Assembly (NCBI GenBank): GCA_002471345.1 | Contig: DKPS01000108.1 | Span: 14,775-50,736, forward strand | Direction of reading: 5' to 3' | Source: Saprospiraceae bacterium UBA7328 | GTDB lineage: Bacteria; Bacteroidota; Bacteroidia; Chitinophagales; Saprospiraceae | DNA: 35,962 nt | Part shown: positions 7,746-14,907 of the stretch, one piece after another | Numbering within the stretch: the first letter of the stretch is position 1 | Layout: each line of letters starts with the position of its first letter | Program-made: the position numbers and the translations under genes | The notes under the pieces: model-generated | Databases searched by the model: none | Told to the model about the DNA's origin: nothing | Seen by the model: the letters and a program-made list of their open reading frames with translations, nothing else

Positions 7746-8105
7746 ATGAAAAAATTGACAAAAAAGGAAGAAGAAATCATGCAAGCCCTATGGCAATTGA
7801 AGAATGCATTTGTTAAGGAGGTTGTAGATGCACTCCCTGTGCCAAAGCCCCACTACAACACAGTTTCTACTATGCTAAAAATCTTAGAAGAGAAGCAATT
7901 CATAGGACATGAGAGATATGGTAATATGCTCAGATACAGTCCAATCGTAAGTAAAGATTCTTATCAGACTGATGCAGTAGGAGATATCATTGAAAAGTAT
8001 TTTGACAACTCTTATGTAAATCTTGTTACTCATTTTGCGAAGAATGAAAATATATCTCGAGGTGAATTGGAAGATATTTTGACCACCATCAAAAACAACA
8101 AATAA
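7746..8105 (+). CDS. blaI: BlaI/MecI/CopY family transcriptional repressor (module 1)
   Basis: 119-residue winged-helix repressor. The N-terminal domain opens with LTKKEEEIMQALWQL, typical of BlaI/MecI; the recognition helix is PHYNTVSTMLKILEEKQF (about residues 35-52) and the wing is IGHERYGNMLRYSP. The C-terminal part (about residues 75-119) is the dimerisation helices. It is expected to bind the four dyads just upstream and repress both its own operon and the divergent serine hydrolase until the partner M56 protease is activated. Its stop codon and the ATG of the M56 gene meet at 8105 (TAATG), so the two are co-translated. The protease cleavage site cannot be assigned by eye. Confidence 0.9.
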   Translation: MKKLTKKEEEIMQALWQLKNAFVKEVVDALPVPKPHYNTVSTMLKILEEKQFIGHERYGNMLRYSPIVSKDSYQTDAVGDIIEKYFDNSYVNLVTHFAKNENISRGELEDILTTIKNNK

Positions 8106-9931
8106 TGACCACCTATCTGCTCCACAGCTCAATATTGCTATCTGCTATTTCTATTTTTTATTGGGTCGCATTGAGACATGAAACATTTTTTCGACTTAAT
8201 AGATGGACTATTATGTTGAGTATTTTTCTTTCTCTGTCCTTGCCACTTATTCATGTGCCTGCCGAATATGTGTCGTGGCGTACCAATGATGCACCTGTAA
8301 CCAATATTGTAGAAAAATTGGTTACTCCAGAAAATTCAGAGGCAGAACCTGTTTTGATAGATGGAAAAGTAAAAGAGCCAGTAACAGGACAGAAGAAAAA
8401 TATTCCTTTAGATCCAAAAGAAGTTCAATCTGAATCTGAAAGCCCAATCCAATGGGCATCCATCGGGAAGATTTTAATGATACTATACTTTATAGGAGTA
8501 GGAATATTTTCTTTAGTGTTTTTGATGCAGCTCTTTGTGCTTGTCGTAAGCAGATCCAATCTTAACTCTTTCAAAACTGGAAAATATAACATCGTAGAAA
8601 TGGTGAAGGATAAAGAGCCTTTTTCCTTTATGAAAAGTATTTATATCAACCCTGCAAATTATGATGAAGATACCTACAACCATATAATAGAACATGAAAA
8701 AATACACATTGATCAATCTCATTTTTTAGATAAGATTATAGCGGAGATACTAGTAATCCTGTTTTGGTTTAATCCACTCACTTGGCTATTGCGCAACGGG
8801 ATCAGCAGAAATCTTGAATTTCTAACTGATCAGAGCCTATTGAATAATGGAATCCAGAAGTCTTCTTATCAAATGAGCTTACTCAAAGTAAGTGTATCTA
8901 ATCAACCATTTAATATCACTATGAGCTATAACAGTTCATTCTTAAAAGACAGAATAGACATGATGAACACAAAAAAATCGTCGATCGTATCTTCTTGGAA
9001 ATATCTATTTATTCCACCTTTATTTTTGCTTTCTATTTTCAGCCTTAATGCATTGGACGGAGAAATAGATCCAAAGAAGGATGCTGATAAAAAAGCAGAC
9101 AAAACTGAATTGACACAAAAAGAGAAGGTTTGGAAAAAGACAGAAGTACCTACAAAAAAGAAGCAGAAGATTTTGGAGTACCAAAATGCCAACGATCAAG
9201 CGGAAGCAAAAACAATATCACTGTCAGAAAAGAGTAAGGATAAGAAGTCAAGTGCTGATTCAAAGTCTAAGAGCAAATCATTAGACAAATATTCTGCTGT
9301 AGCAAGTAGAACATTGGACATTGAAACATTCAGCAAATTGGGGTTGGCTATTAATGGTGATGTAGAGTTAACATCGGGAAATACTCAAAAAGTAAGAGTA
9401 GAAGGGCCTGAAAACTTAATTGATGAACTTGACACTGAGGTAAAAAACGGAAGTTGGAATATTAGGTTTCGAGATCATAAAAATTGGAAAAAGTATAAGA
9501 ATGCTAAAAAATTGAAATTTTATATCACAATGACGGAGTTGGAAAATGTTGCGATTTCAGGAAACGGAAATGTGGTAACCACTAATAAATTTGATGTGGA
9601 CCGTCTTATGCTAGCCATCAGTGGAAATGGTAATCTTGAAATAAATACAGATGCTAACAGTATTTTCTATGCCATCAGTGGGAACGGTAATGGAGATCTC
9701 CAAGGGAAGACTGATGAGCTAAAAATAACAAGTAGTGGTAATGGGGAAGTGGATGCCTCGGGGCTGAAATCCAATACTTGCCATATTACAATATCTGGAT
9801 CTGGTGATGTAAAAGTCGATGTGAAGGATACTATTAAAGCGACTATTTCTGGTAGTGCTAATGTATACTACAAAGGCAGTCCTACCATCACTAAGAAAGT
9901 ATCTGGGTCAGGAAAATTCAGACAAATGTAA
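8105..9931 (+). CDS. M56 (BlaR1-type) membrane metalloprotease with C-terminal GIN/DUF2807 domain
   Basis: 608 residues. Residues 1-320 form the BlaR1-type membrane protease: hydrophobic helices near 5-22, 35-50, 120-147 and 298-315, zinc motif His197-Glu-Lys-Ile-His201, and Glu238 (LEFLTDQ) as likely third ligand. Residues 320-400 are a Lys/Ser/Glu-rich linker. Residues 402-608 look like a DUF2807 (GIN) beta-solenoid, with seven Ser-Gly rungs: ISGNGNV, ISGNGNL, ISGNGNG, SSGNGEV, ISGSGDV, ISGSANV and VSGSGKF. Classical BlaR1 has a penicillin-binding sensor after the last helix; here it is absent and the solenoid takes its place, so the signal is probably not a beta-lactam bound covalently. 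It overlaps blaI by 1 bp and should cleave that repressor; this is inferred from family knowledge. Confidence 0.85.
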   Translation: MTTYLLHSSILLSAISIFYWVALRHETFFRLNRWTIMLSIFLSLSLPLIHVPAEYVSWRTNDAPVTNIVEKLVTPENSEAEPVLIDGKVKEPVTGQKKNIPLDPKEVQSESESPIQWASIGKILMILYFIGVGIFSLVFLMQLFVLVVSRSNLNSFKTGKYNIVEMVKDKEPFSFMKSIYINPANYDEDTYNHIIEHEKIHIDQSHFLDKIIAEILVILFWFNPLTWLLRNGISRNLEFLTDQSLLNNGIQKSSYQMSLLKVSVSNQPFNITMSYNSSFLKDRIDMMNTKKSSIVSSWKYLFIPPLFLLSIFSLNALDGEIDPKKDADKKADKTELTQKEKVWKKTEVPTKKKQKILEYQNANDQAEAKTISLSEKSKDKKSSADSKSKSKSLDKYSAVASRTLDIETFSKLGLAINGDVELTSGNTQKVRVEGPENLIDELDTEVKNGSWNIRFRDHKNWKKYKNAKKLKFYITMTELENVAISGNGNVVTTNKFDVDRLMLAISGNGNLEINTDANSIFYAISGNGNGDLQGKTDELKITSSGNGEVDASGLKSNTCHITISGSGDVKVDVKDTIKATISGSANVYYKGSPTITKKVSGSGKFRQM

Positions 9932-9975
9932 AAGGTGAAATCGTCATCAATTAACCTAATCTTTGTAAGTTTTAA

Positions 9976-10056
9976 TGACGTTTGAAAAAAAATTAAGATT
10001 TTCTTTAGAAGAATGAAACCATTAAGAAAATTTTACGCTCTATATATCAAACGTCA
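9976..10056 (+). promoter_or_regulatory. Nested inverted repeats in the leader of the DUF5916 gene
   Basis: An outer 10-bp perfect inverted repeat (TGACGTTTGA at 9976-9985 with TCAAACGTCA at 10047-10056) encloses an inner 10-bp stem (9996-10005 AGATTTTCTT with 10024-10033 AAGAAAATTT, one G-U pair) whose loop is 18 nt. The structure lies in the 296-bp gap between the M56 gene and the DUF5916 gene and encloses the start of a possible 24-codon reading frame. No known riboswitch class is recognised. Confidence 0.35.
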
Positions 10057-10087
10057 CAAATTAATCATGAATACAATCACAACATAG
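10013..10087 (+). CDS. Possible 24-residue leader peptide
   Basis: A short frame opens at the ATG at 10013 and reads MKPLRKFYALYIKRHKLIMN followed by four more residues before TAG at 10085-10087. The peptide is basic. The stop is 2 nt before a perfect 11-bp hairpin (10090-10131), and the start lies in the loop of the inner stem described above, an arrangement that resembles translated leaders used for attenuation. The AGAAG just before the ATG is a weak ribosome-binding candidate. A chance frame in AT-rich DNA is quite possible. Confidence 0.2.
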   Translation: MKPLRKFYALYIKRHKLIMNTITT

Positions 10088-10089
10088 AG

Positions 10090-10131
10090 GTATAGTCAGG
10101 AGGTGGAATTTAACTTCATACCTGACTATAC
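10090..10131 (+). repeat. Perfect 11-bp hairpin flanked by 11-bp direct repeats
   Basis: GTATAGTCAGG (10090-10100) pairs perfectly with CCTGACTATAC (10121-10131) across a 20-nt loop. No T-run follows, so it is not a standard intrinsic terminator. The hairpin is bracketed by two copies of ACAATCACAAC (10073-10083 and 10144-10154). A role as an mRNA processing or attenuation element, an operator, or a remnant of a tiny mobile palindrome all fit. Confidence 0.45.
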
Positions 10132-10194
10132 TCTCAATTCACAACAATCACAACTTGTTTATACTTCTCATTTGACCTTCAATAAGAGGGGCTA

Positions 10195-10212
10195 GAGCGG
10201 TATGGACTGCTC
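10195..10212 (+). promoter_or_regulatory. Small hairpin just before the DUF5916 start codon
   Basis: GAGCGGT and ACTGCTC form a 7-bp stem (one G-U pair) closed by the tetraloop ATGG, followed by a run of A residues. It ends 15 nt before the ATG at 10228 and could affect ribosome access. Functional significance is unproven. Confidence 0.3.
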
Positions 10213-10227
10213 AAAAAAAACGTCATC

Positions 10228-12678
10228 ATGAAAAAGGAATTAGGGATAAAACCCTCGATATTTTTTTGCCTAAAAAGACCTAATAAGTTGGGTCTAATCA
10301 ATCAAATTGCTTTATTATTTATCATACTTCTGAGCGCCTTTAAAATCAATGGGCAGCGTACAGTGTCAGCATTACATATAGATGAGAAAATAACTATTGA
10401 TGCTAATTTTAAAGAAGGAGCTTGGACAAATCAGAAAGATATTGCTACAAAGTTCACTTCTGTAAGACCTATTCCAAATCAAGCTCCGCAATATCCTACA
10501 GAGGTCAAAGTAGTATACGATGATGATGCATTATATATATCAGCCAAAATGGTAGAAGGATCATCTGATAGTATCAGCTCTCAGCTCATGTTGAGGGATC
10601 AAATAGGGAATACTGATTTTTTTGGAGTCATTATCGATACTTATGGCAATGGGAACAATGCATTCGAGTTCATTTTATCATGTACTGGAGTGCAGTTTGA
10701 TGCTAAAGTAACACCACAGAATGAAGATAGCAGTTGGGACGCTGTGTGGTTTGGAGCTGCTCGAATTGCTGAAGATGGATGGTATGCTGAATTGAAAATA
10801 CCTTATTCAGCAATTAGATTTCCATCTCAAGATATCCAGAAATGGGATGTGAATTTTTTCAGAAGACGACAAATGTCTGGGGAACAATACTGTTGGAACA
10901 ATGTCGATTTTGAAAAGGACAATCCATGGTTGAATCAAACAGGTCGACTCACAGGTATCGAAAATATAAAACCACCTCTAAGATTATCTTTGACTCCTTA
11001 TGCATCTGTGTACGGAGTGCATAGTCATAATCCAGATGGAAACCCTCAGAATAATCTAGGGTCATCATATAATTTGGGAATGGATATTAAATATGGTATC
11101 AATGATGCCTATACATTGGACATGACTCTGATTCCTGATTTTGGGCAAGTACAGTCTGATAATCAAGTTTTGAATTTGAGTCCATTTGAAGTCAGGTTTA
11201 ATGAAAACCGTGCATTCTTTACAGAAGGCATTGAGATGTTTGATAAGTCTGGAATCTTTTATAGTCGTAGAGTAGGTAATAATCAGCAACTGTATAATGC
11301 CACGAAAATTTCGGGACGTGGAGATAAAGGCTTAGGTATTGGAGTTTTTAATGCTGTAGCTGCAGAAAAATCTACAACAGTGATGGATGCTGTATCTGAT
11401 AAAGAGATCAAAGATGTGGAAATGCCATTCACTAATTATAATATAATCGTGTTTGATCAGGACATAAAGAATAACGGTTCTGTCTCATTGACGAATACCA
11501 GTGTCTTGAGAAGGGGAGAAGACTTCCACAATGCCAATGTAACTGCTGCTACATATAATTTAAAGAACAAGAAACAGACTTATGGGATAAATGGCAAAGT
11601 GGCCTATTCTCAATTGATTAATAAGGCATCTGATAATGTAAATGGAATGGATGCAAGAATGAGTGTAGAAAAACTCAGTGGATCCATAGTAGGAGGACTT
11701 ACTTATAGAGAAGTGAGTAAGGACTATAACCACAATGATTTAGGATTTTTCCGTTTCGGAAATTTTAGAGAAATGTCATTCTTTGCGTCAAGAAGGGACC
11801 TCGATGGATTTGGACCATTTAATAGATTTAATATGTGGGTCAATGCAAATTACGAAAGGAATATAGTACCTGATGCATTCGTAGGTGCTCGAGCTAATAC
11901 AGGATTCTATCTTGAGACAAAGTCCTTCATAGGATTAAATGGCTGGATGAATGTCCACACTAAGAGAAATGACTTTTACGAGCCTAGAATGGAAGGGAGG
12001 TATTATGAAAGACCTGCTAATATAAATGGTGGATTTTGGATAGGTACAGATAGAAGAAAAAAGCTGCGATTCAATACATGGATAGAATATTCTAAGTATG
12101 GGCAAAATTCAGGATGGTCCGAGTATGGGGCAGGACCTTCAGTGACATATAGATTCACTGATAAGTTTAACATATCTCTTAGTACAAGAATTTGGAACGA
12201 AAAAAACGCCCATGGCTTTGCTTCTACACGTGATGATGAAGTCATATTTGGGCAGAGAGATGTCAGTACGGTATCTAATGATATTACCATCAGTTACACT
12301 TTTAATCAGAAGATGGGCCTTAATATGAATACAAGGCATTACTGGTCAAAAGTAAAGTACAATGGCTTCTCTGTATTAGGAGAAGAAGGACAATTATCTG
12401 CAAGTGACTACAACGAGTTTCATGATTTGAGCTTTACAGCATTTACCGTTGATATGGATTACAGATGGAGATTTGCTCCTGGTAGTGAAATCGCGGTCGT
12501 ATGGAAAAACAACATTTCAGGAGTTTTCCAAGATCAAAGTACAGACTATAGACAATTAGGCTATAGCGACGGAATTTCTAGACTCAAAGCACTACCTCAA
12601 ACTAATAGCCTATCTGTGCGATTCTCTTATTATTTAGACTATAATGACAATTTAAAAGGGTTATTCAATAAAGAATAA
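10228..12678 (+). CDS. DUF5916 domain protein with N-terminal CBM9-like domain
   Basis: 816 residues. A long N-terminal export signal ends near INGQ (residue 42). Residues about 45-245 form a CBM9-like beta-sandwich, in the pattern VSALHIDEKITIDANFKEGAW ... DALYISAKMVE ... GWYAELKIPYSAIRFP. From about 245 to the C terminus the sequence alternates aromatic amphipathic strands, e.g. YRFTDKFNISLSTRIWNE and MGLNMNTRHYWSK, consistent with an outer-membrane beta-barrel as expected for DUF5916. The family is widespread in Bacteroidota but its substrate is not known to me. The gene has its own structured leader and a strong intrinsic terminator, so it is probably monocistronic. It lies between two BlaI/M56 modules, which may be coincidence. 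Confidence 0.85.
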   Translation: MKKELGIKPSIFFCLKRPNKLGLINQIALLFIILLSAFKINGQRTVSALHIDEKITIDANFKEGAWTNQKDIATKFTSVRPIPNQAPQYPTEVKVVYDDDALYISAKMVEGSSDSISSQLMLRDQIGNTDFFGVIIDTYGNGNNAFEFILSCTGVQFDAKVTPQNEDSSWDAVWFGAARIAEDGWYAELKIPYSAIRFPSQDIQKWDVNFFRRRQMSGEQYCWNNVDFEKDNPWLNQTGRLTGIENIKPPLRLSLTPYASVYGVHSHNPDGNPQNNLGSSYNLGMDIKYGINDAYTLDMTLIPDFGQVQSDNQVLNLSPFEVRFNENRAFFTEGIEMFDKSGIFYSRRVGNNQQLYNATKISGRGDKGLGIGVFNAVAAEKSTTVMDAVSDKEIKDVEMPFTNYNIIVFDQDIKNNGSVSLTNTSVLRRGEDFHNANVTAATYNLKNKKQTYGINGKVAYSQLINKASDNVNGMDARMSVEKLSGSIVGGLTYREVSKDYNHNDLGFFRFGNFREMSFFASRRDLDGFGPFNRFNMWVNANYERNIVPDAFVGARANTGFYLETKSFIGLNGWMNVHTKRNDFYEPRMEGRYYERPANINGGFWIGTDRRKKLRFNTWIEYSKYGQNSGWSEYGAGPSVTYRFTDKFNISLSTRIWNEKNAHGFASTRDDEVIFGQRDVSTVSNDITISYTFNQKMGLNMNTRHYWSKVKYNGFSVLGEEGQLSASDYNEFHDLSFTAFTVDMDYRWRFAPGSEIAVVWKNNISGVFQDQSTDYRQLGYSDGISRLKALPQTNSLSVRFSYYLDYNDNLKGLFNKE

Positions 12679-12705
12679 CACTATCATGGATTTGGTATGG
12701 AAATG

Positions 12706-12739
12706 GCTGACAGCGTTTTTAATGCTGTCAGCTTTTTTT
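12706..12739 (+). terminator. Rho-independent terminator after the DUF5916 gene
   Basis: GCTGACAGC (12706-12714) pairs perfectly with GCTGTCAGC (12724-12732) over a 9-nt loop and is followed by seven T residues (12733-12739). It begins 28 bp after the stop codon at 12678. The opposite strand lacks a comparable T-run, so it serves the plus-strand gene and protects the convergent M56 gene from read-through. Confidence 0.88.
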
Positions 12740-12741
12740 AA

Positions 12742-14313
12742 TCATTTTATATTGATACGCATCATGTCTTTTCCGTTGAATTGATTCACATCTATAGACT
12801 GTATTTTTTTAGCTGAATTGAGAGCAGCTATGGCTTTATCGCTACTCACTTCTTTGCCATTCAACATAAAATTCCCTCCATTTTTTGCTATTTCTATCGC
12901 CATATCGATTGGATTTGGAGGTGGAGGAGGCGGGGGAGGAAGAGGTGCCACAATGCCCTTTGGAGCTTTCGGCGCCTTTATTGCTTTTGAAGCTTTGGCT
13001 GGTTTTACTGCTTTTGGTGGCTTTGGCGCTTTCGGTGCCTTTACAGTTTTTGGCCCTTTCGGTGCTTTTAATCCTTTCTCATGAAGAGGAGAATGTTGAG
13101 CTGGTGGAACAGGTGCTGCAGGAGCTGCTACGGGTGCAGCTGCATTTGGCGGCATCGGTGCTGCTGGAGGAGCAGGTGGGTGTGGAAAATGAAGCTCATC
13201 TCCTGAGATATCTACTAAAGAATTTGTACCTACGTCATAGTGAACCATGTCAAAATGAGGCAATGAAAATTTTGACTTTTTGCCTTCTGGTGCAGGAGGA
13301 GGCGGTGGTGGTAGAGGAATCATTTTTTTGTATTTATCTGGCAAATGATCAAAGCTTTTATATACTTTGTCTTCATCATCCTCTTTAATTACAATAGTCG
13401 TGTTCTTGAAGATTTCTTCTTTTTGTTTTATATCATTTTCAGATGAATTAGATTGAGCTATGGCGTAATGTCCAAAGCTCATAAACAATCCAATAAATAA
13501 AGGGACAGATAAGCCAGCATATAGAATGGCTTTCCATCTTGAATGTGATTTAGTCATCATTTGTAATCTTTTTTTAGTTAATGAAAAGTTGATATTACTG
13601 GCCAAGTAAATTTCTTTATTACCACTTGCTTTTTGCAAAAGCAATGATTGATATTCTTTAGTATTAATCAATGAATTAATCACTTTCTGATCAGCAATAA
13701 ATTCATGATTGAGTTGGATAGCTTTTTTATACCAAAGTAGTACTGGGTTAAACCAGAATACAACTTTGGCAAGTTCTACTAGTAACACGTCTAGAGAATG
13801 AAGCTCTTGGGCATGAGTCATTTCATGGGTAAATAATGCCTCTTCGATTCTTTTGTTTTGGTAATCATCCTTGTTAAGAAATATGAAGTTGAGAAATGTA
13901 TGAGGTAGAACCCTTTTCTCTACAAGCACAAGTCTATTTTTTCTATAAGTAGTGGAGTCTGAATTTTTTATTGTCTTAATAAAGTCGATAACATTATTCA
14001 AGAACCTTACTGATAAAAAGCTAAAGACAACAAAATATGCCAATAGTATAATGGAAGTCCAATCAAAGGACTGGGACAATACGGGAGATAATGAAGTCTC
14101 GAAGTTGGTCACCACAGCAGTACTAGTTTTAGCCGGAACCTCTGTGCTTTCAAGATATCCTACTGTCACTAAGGGCGCAATCAAGGCAATAATTAGACCT
14201 AGCAAAAGGTAGAATCTATTGAATTGGTGCATTTTTTCTTTTTCAAGAAAAACCATGTAACCAACTAGGACAATTGAAAGGATCAGAGCTGATTTAATAA
14301 GATATATGATCAT
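12742..14313 (-). CDS. M56 (BlaR1-type) membrane metalloprotease with Pro-rich and Lys-Ala-Pro repeat tail
   Basis: 523 residues. Hydrophobic helices lie near 3-22, 34-52, 86-104 and 262-282; the zinc motif is His163-Glu-Met-Thr-His167, with Glu204 (HEFIADQ) as likely third ligand. After the last helix an exported region contains a proline run (residues 334-342), an Ala/Pro stretch (378-405), about ten KAPK-like repeats (414-453) and a second proline run (459-467). It ends in a 55-residue folded tail (PIDMAIEIAKNGGNFMLNGK and onward). There is no penicillin-binding sensor domain. The tail could span peptidoglycan or contact an envelope partner. It starts 2 bp after the stop of its blaI partner, so the two form an operon; cleavage of that repressor is expected from the family. 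Confidence 0.87.
   Translation of the reverse strand: MIIYLIKSALILSIVLVGYMVFLEKEKMHQFNRFYLLLGLIIALIAPLVTVGYLESTEVPAKTSTAVVTNFETSLSPVLSQSFDWTSIILLAYFVVFSFLSVRFLNNVIDFIKTIKNSDSTTYRKNRLVLVEKRVLPHTFLNFIFLNKDDYQNKRIEEALFTHEMTHAQELHSLDVLLVELAKVVFWFNPVLLWYKKAIQLNHEFIADQKVINSLINTKEYQSLLLQKASGNKEIYLASNINFSLTKKRLQMMTKSHSRWKAILYAGLSVPLFIGLFMSFGHYAIAQSNSSENDIKQKEEIFKNTTIVIKEDDEDKVYKSFDHLPDKYKKMIPLPPPPPPAPEGKKSKFSLPHFDMVHYDVGTNSLVDISGDELHFPHPPAPPAAPMPPNAAAPVAAPAAPVPPAQHSPLHEKGLKAPKGPKTVKAPKAPKPPKAVKPAKASKAIKAPKAPKGIVAPLPPPPPPPPNPIDMAIEIAKNGGNFMLNGKEVSSDKAIAALNSAKKIQSIDVNQFNGKDMMRINIK
12957..13078 (-). repeat. Lys-Ala-Pro coding repeat inside the M56 gene
   Basis: On the minus strand this segment encodes a run of KAPK, KPPK, KPAK and KASK units. 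On the plus strand it shows as imperfect copies of GGCTTTCGGCGCC-like units every 9-12 bases. It is low-complexity coding DNA and is locally richer in G+C than its surroundings, which suggests length variation by slippage between strains. Confidence 0.6.
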
Positions 14314-14315
14314 GA

Positions 14316-14690
14316 TTACTTCTTTTTAGATATTTCTTGATCGATAATGTGTCTTAGCTCTTCTAATTCTTCTTGTGACATATTGGAATTACGTGTAAAA
14401 AAAGAAGCAAATTGCCCCGTAGAATTACCAAAGAAGTTTTTTAGCAATACTTGAAATTCTGTTTTAGAATAATCACTCTTATCGACTAATGTGTAATACT
14501 CTCTATTTCTTCCATGAGCATTATACGCTACATAGCCTTTTTCCTGCATCCTTTTAAGAAGTGTGGCTATTGTTGTATTAGCCGGTTTAGGCTCATCATA
14601 TTGATCAATAAGATCTTTCATATACGCCTTATCGAGATCCCAAAGATGGCGCATCAGTTGCTCCTCAGTTTTCGACAATTTTATTTTCAT
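14316..14690 (-). CDS. blaI: BlaI/MecI/CopY family transcriptional repressor (module 2)
   Basis: 124-residue winged-helix repressor, paralogous to the gene at 7746-8105. It opens IKLSKTEEQLMRHLWDL, the family's first helix. The recognition helix PANTTIATLLKRMQEKGY differs from module 1 (PHYNTVSTMLKILEEKQF) at several DNA-facing positions, in line with the different dyads found upstream of the two genes. The wing carries AHGRNREYY and the C-terminal helices drive dimerisation. It is followed after 2 bp by the M56 protease gene. The likely operators are at 14704-14717 and 14732-14745, immediately in front of this gene, so autoregulation is expected. Confidence 0.9.
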   Translation of the reverse strand: MKIKLSKTEEQLMRHLWDLDKAYMKDLIDQYDEPKPANTTIATLLKRMQEKGYVAYNAHGRNREYYTLVDKSDYSKTEFQVLLKNFFGNSTGQFASFFTRNSNMSQEELEELRHIIDQEISKKK

Positions 14691-14703
14691 TGCATATTAT
14701 TAT

Positions 14704-14745
14704 TCTACAAACATAGAACAATAATAGTAATTCTACAAGTGTAGA
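14704..14745. promoter_or_regulatory. Two-site operator for the second BlaI module
   Basis: TCTACAAACATAGA (14704-14717) and TCTACAAGTGTAGA (14732-14745) are 14-bp dyads of the form TCTA-N6-TAGA, 28 bp apart and just upstream of the ATG at 14690. The second is a 6+6 perfect inverted repeat and contains the TACA/TGTA core known for BlaI/MecI operators. The dyads of module 1 (ACTA-N6-TAGT) share the length and the inner CTA/TAG but not the outer base. Confidence 0.65.
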
Positions 14746-14832
14746 GATAATAATTGCCTATTAGACAATTCTCCTTTTAGGTTTTAGAGCAACTATCGAA
14801 GGATTATTTTGTAAAAGTTCATTCAATTATTT

Positions 14833-14862
14833 ATTCTCTTAACCATTTGCCCATAAGAGAAT
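14833..14862 (+). promoter_or_regulatory. 9-bp inverted repeat upstream of the oxidoreductase gene
   Basis: ATTCTCTTA (14833-14841) and TAAGAGAAT (14854-14862) form a perfect 9-bp inverted repeat around a 12-nt centre, 46 bp before the ATG at 14908. It could be an operator or an mRNA hairpin. Apart from this repeat and the BlaI dyads, the 217-bp gap shows nothing recognisable. Confidence 0.4.
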
Positions 14863-14907
14863 TCATTCCTACCTTTTCCTTTTTTATTATAGGTAATAGA
14901 AGTAAGA

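Noticed and set aside
10098..10104. Perfect AGGAGGT, like a strong Shine-Dalgarno site
   Set aside because: No start codon with a usable frame follows within 4-12 nt, half of it is part of the 11-bp hairpin, and Bacteroidota rarely rely on such sites.
12957..13078. Short regular repeats resembling an array
   Set aside because: They are imperfect coding repeats with no conserved direct repeat and unique spacer structure; not CRISPR.
12885..13388. Long plus-strand open frames (Leu/Val/Phe/Gly-rich) opposite the second M56 gene
   Set aside because: They are the antisense of its proline and Lys-Ala-Pro coding repeats; low complexity and GC skew keep the opposite frames open. The minus-strand frame carries the recognised HExxH protease.
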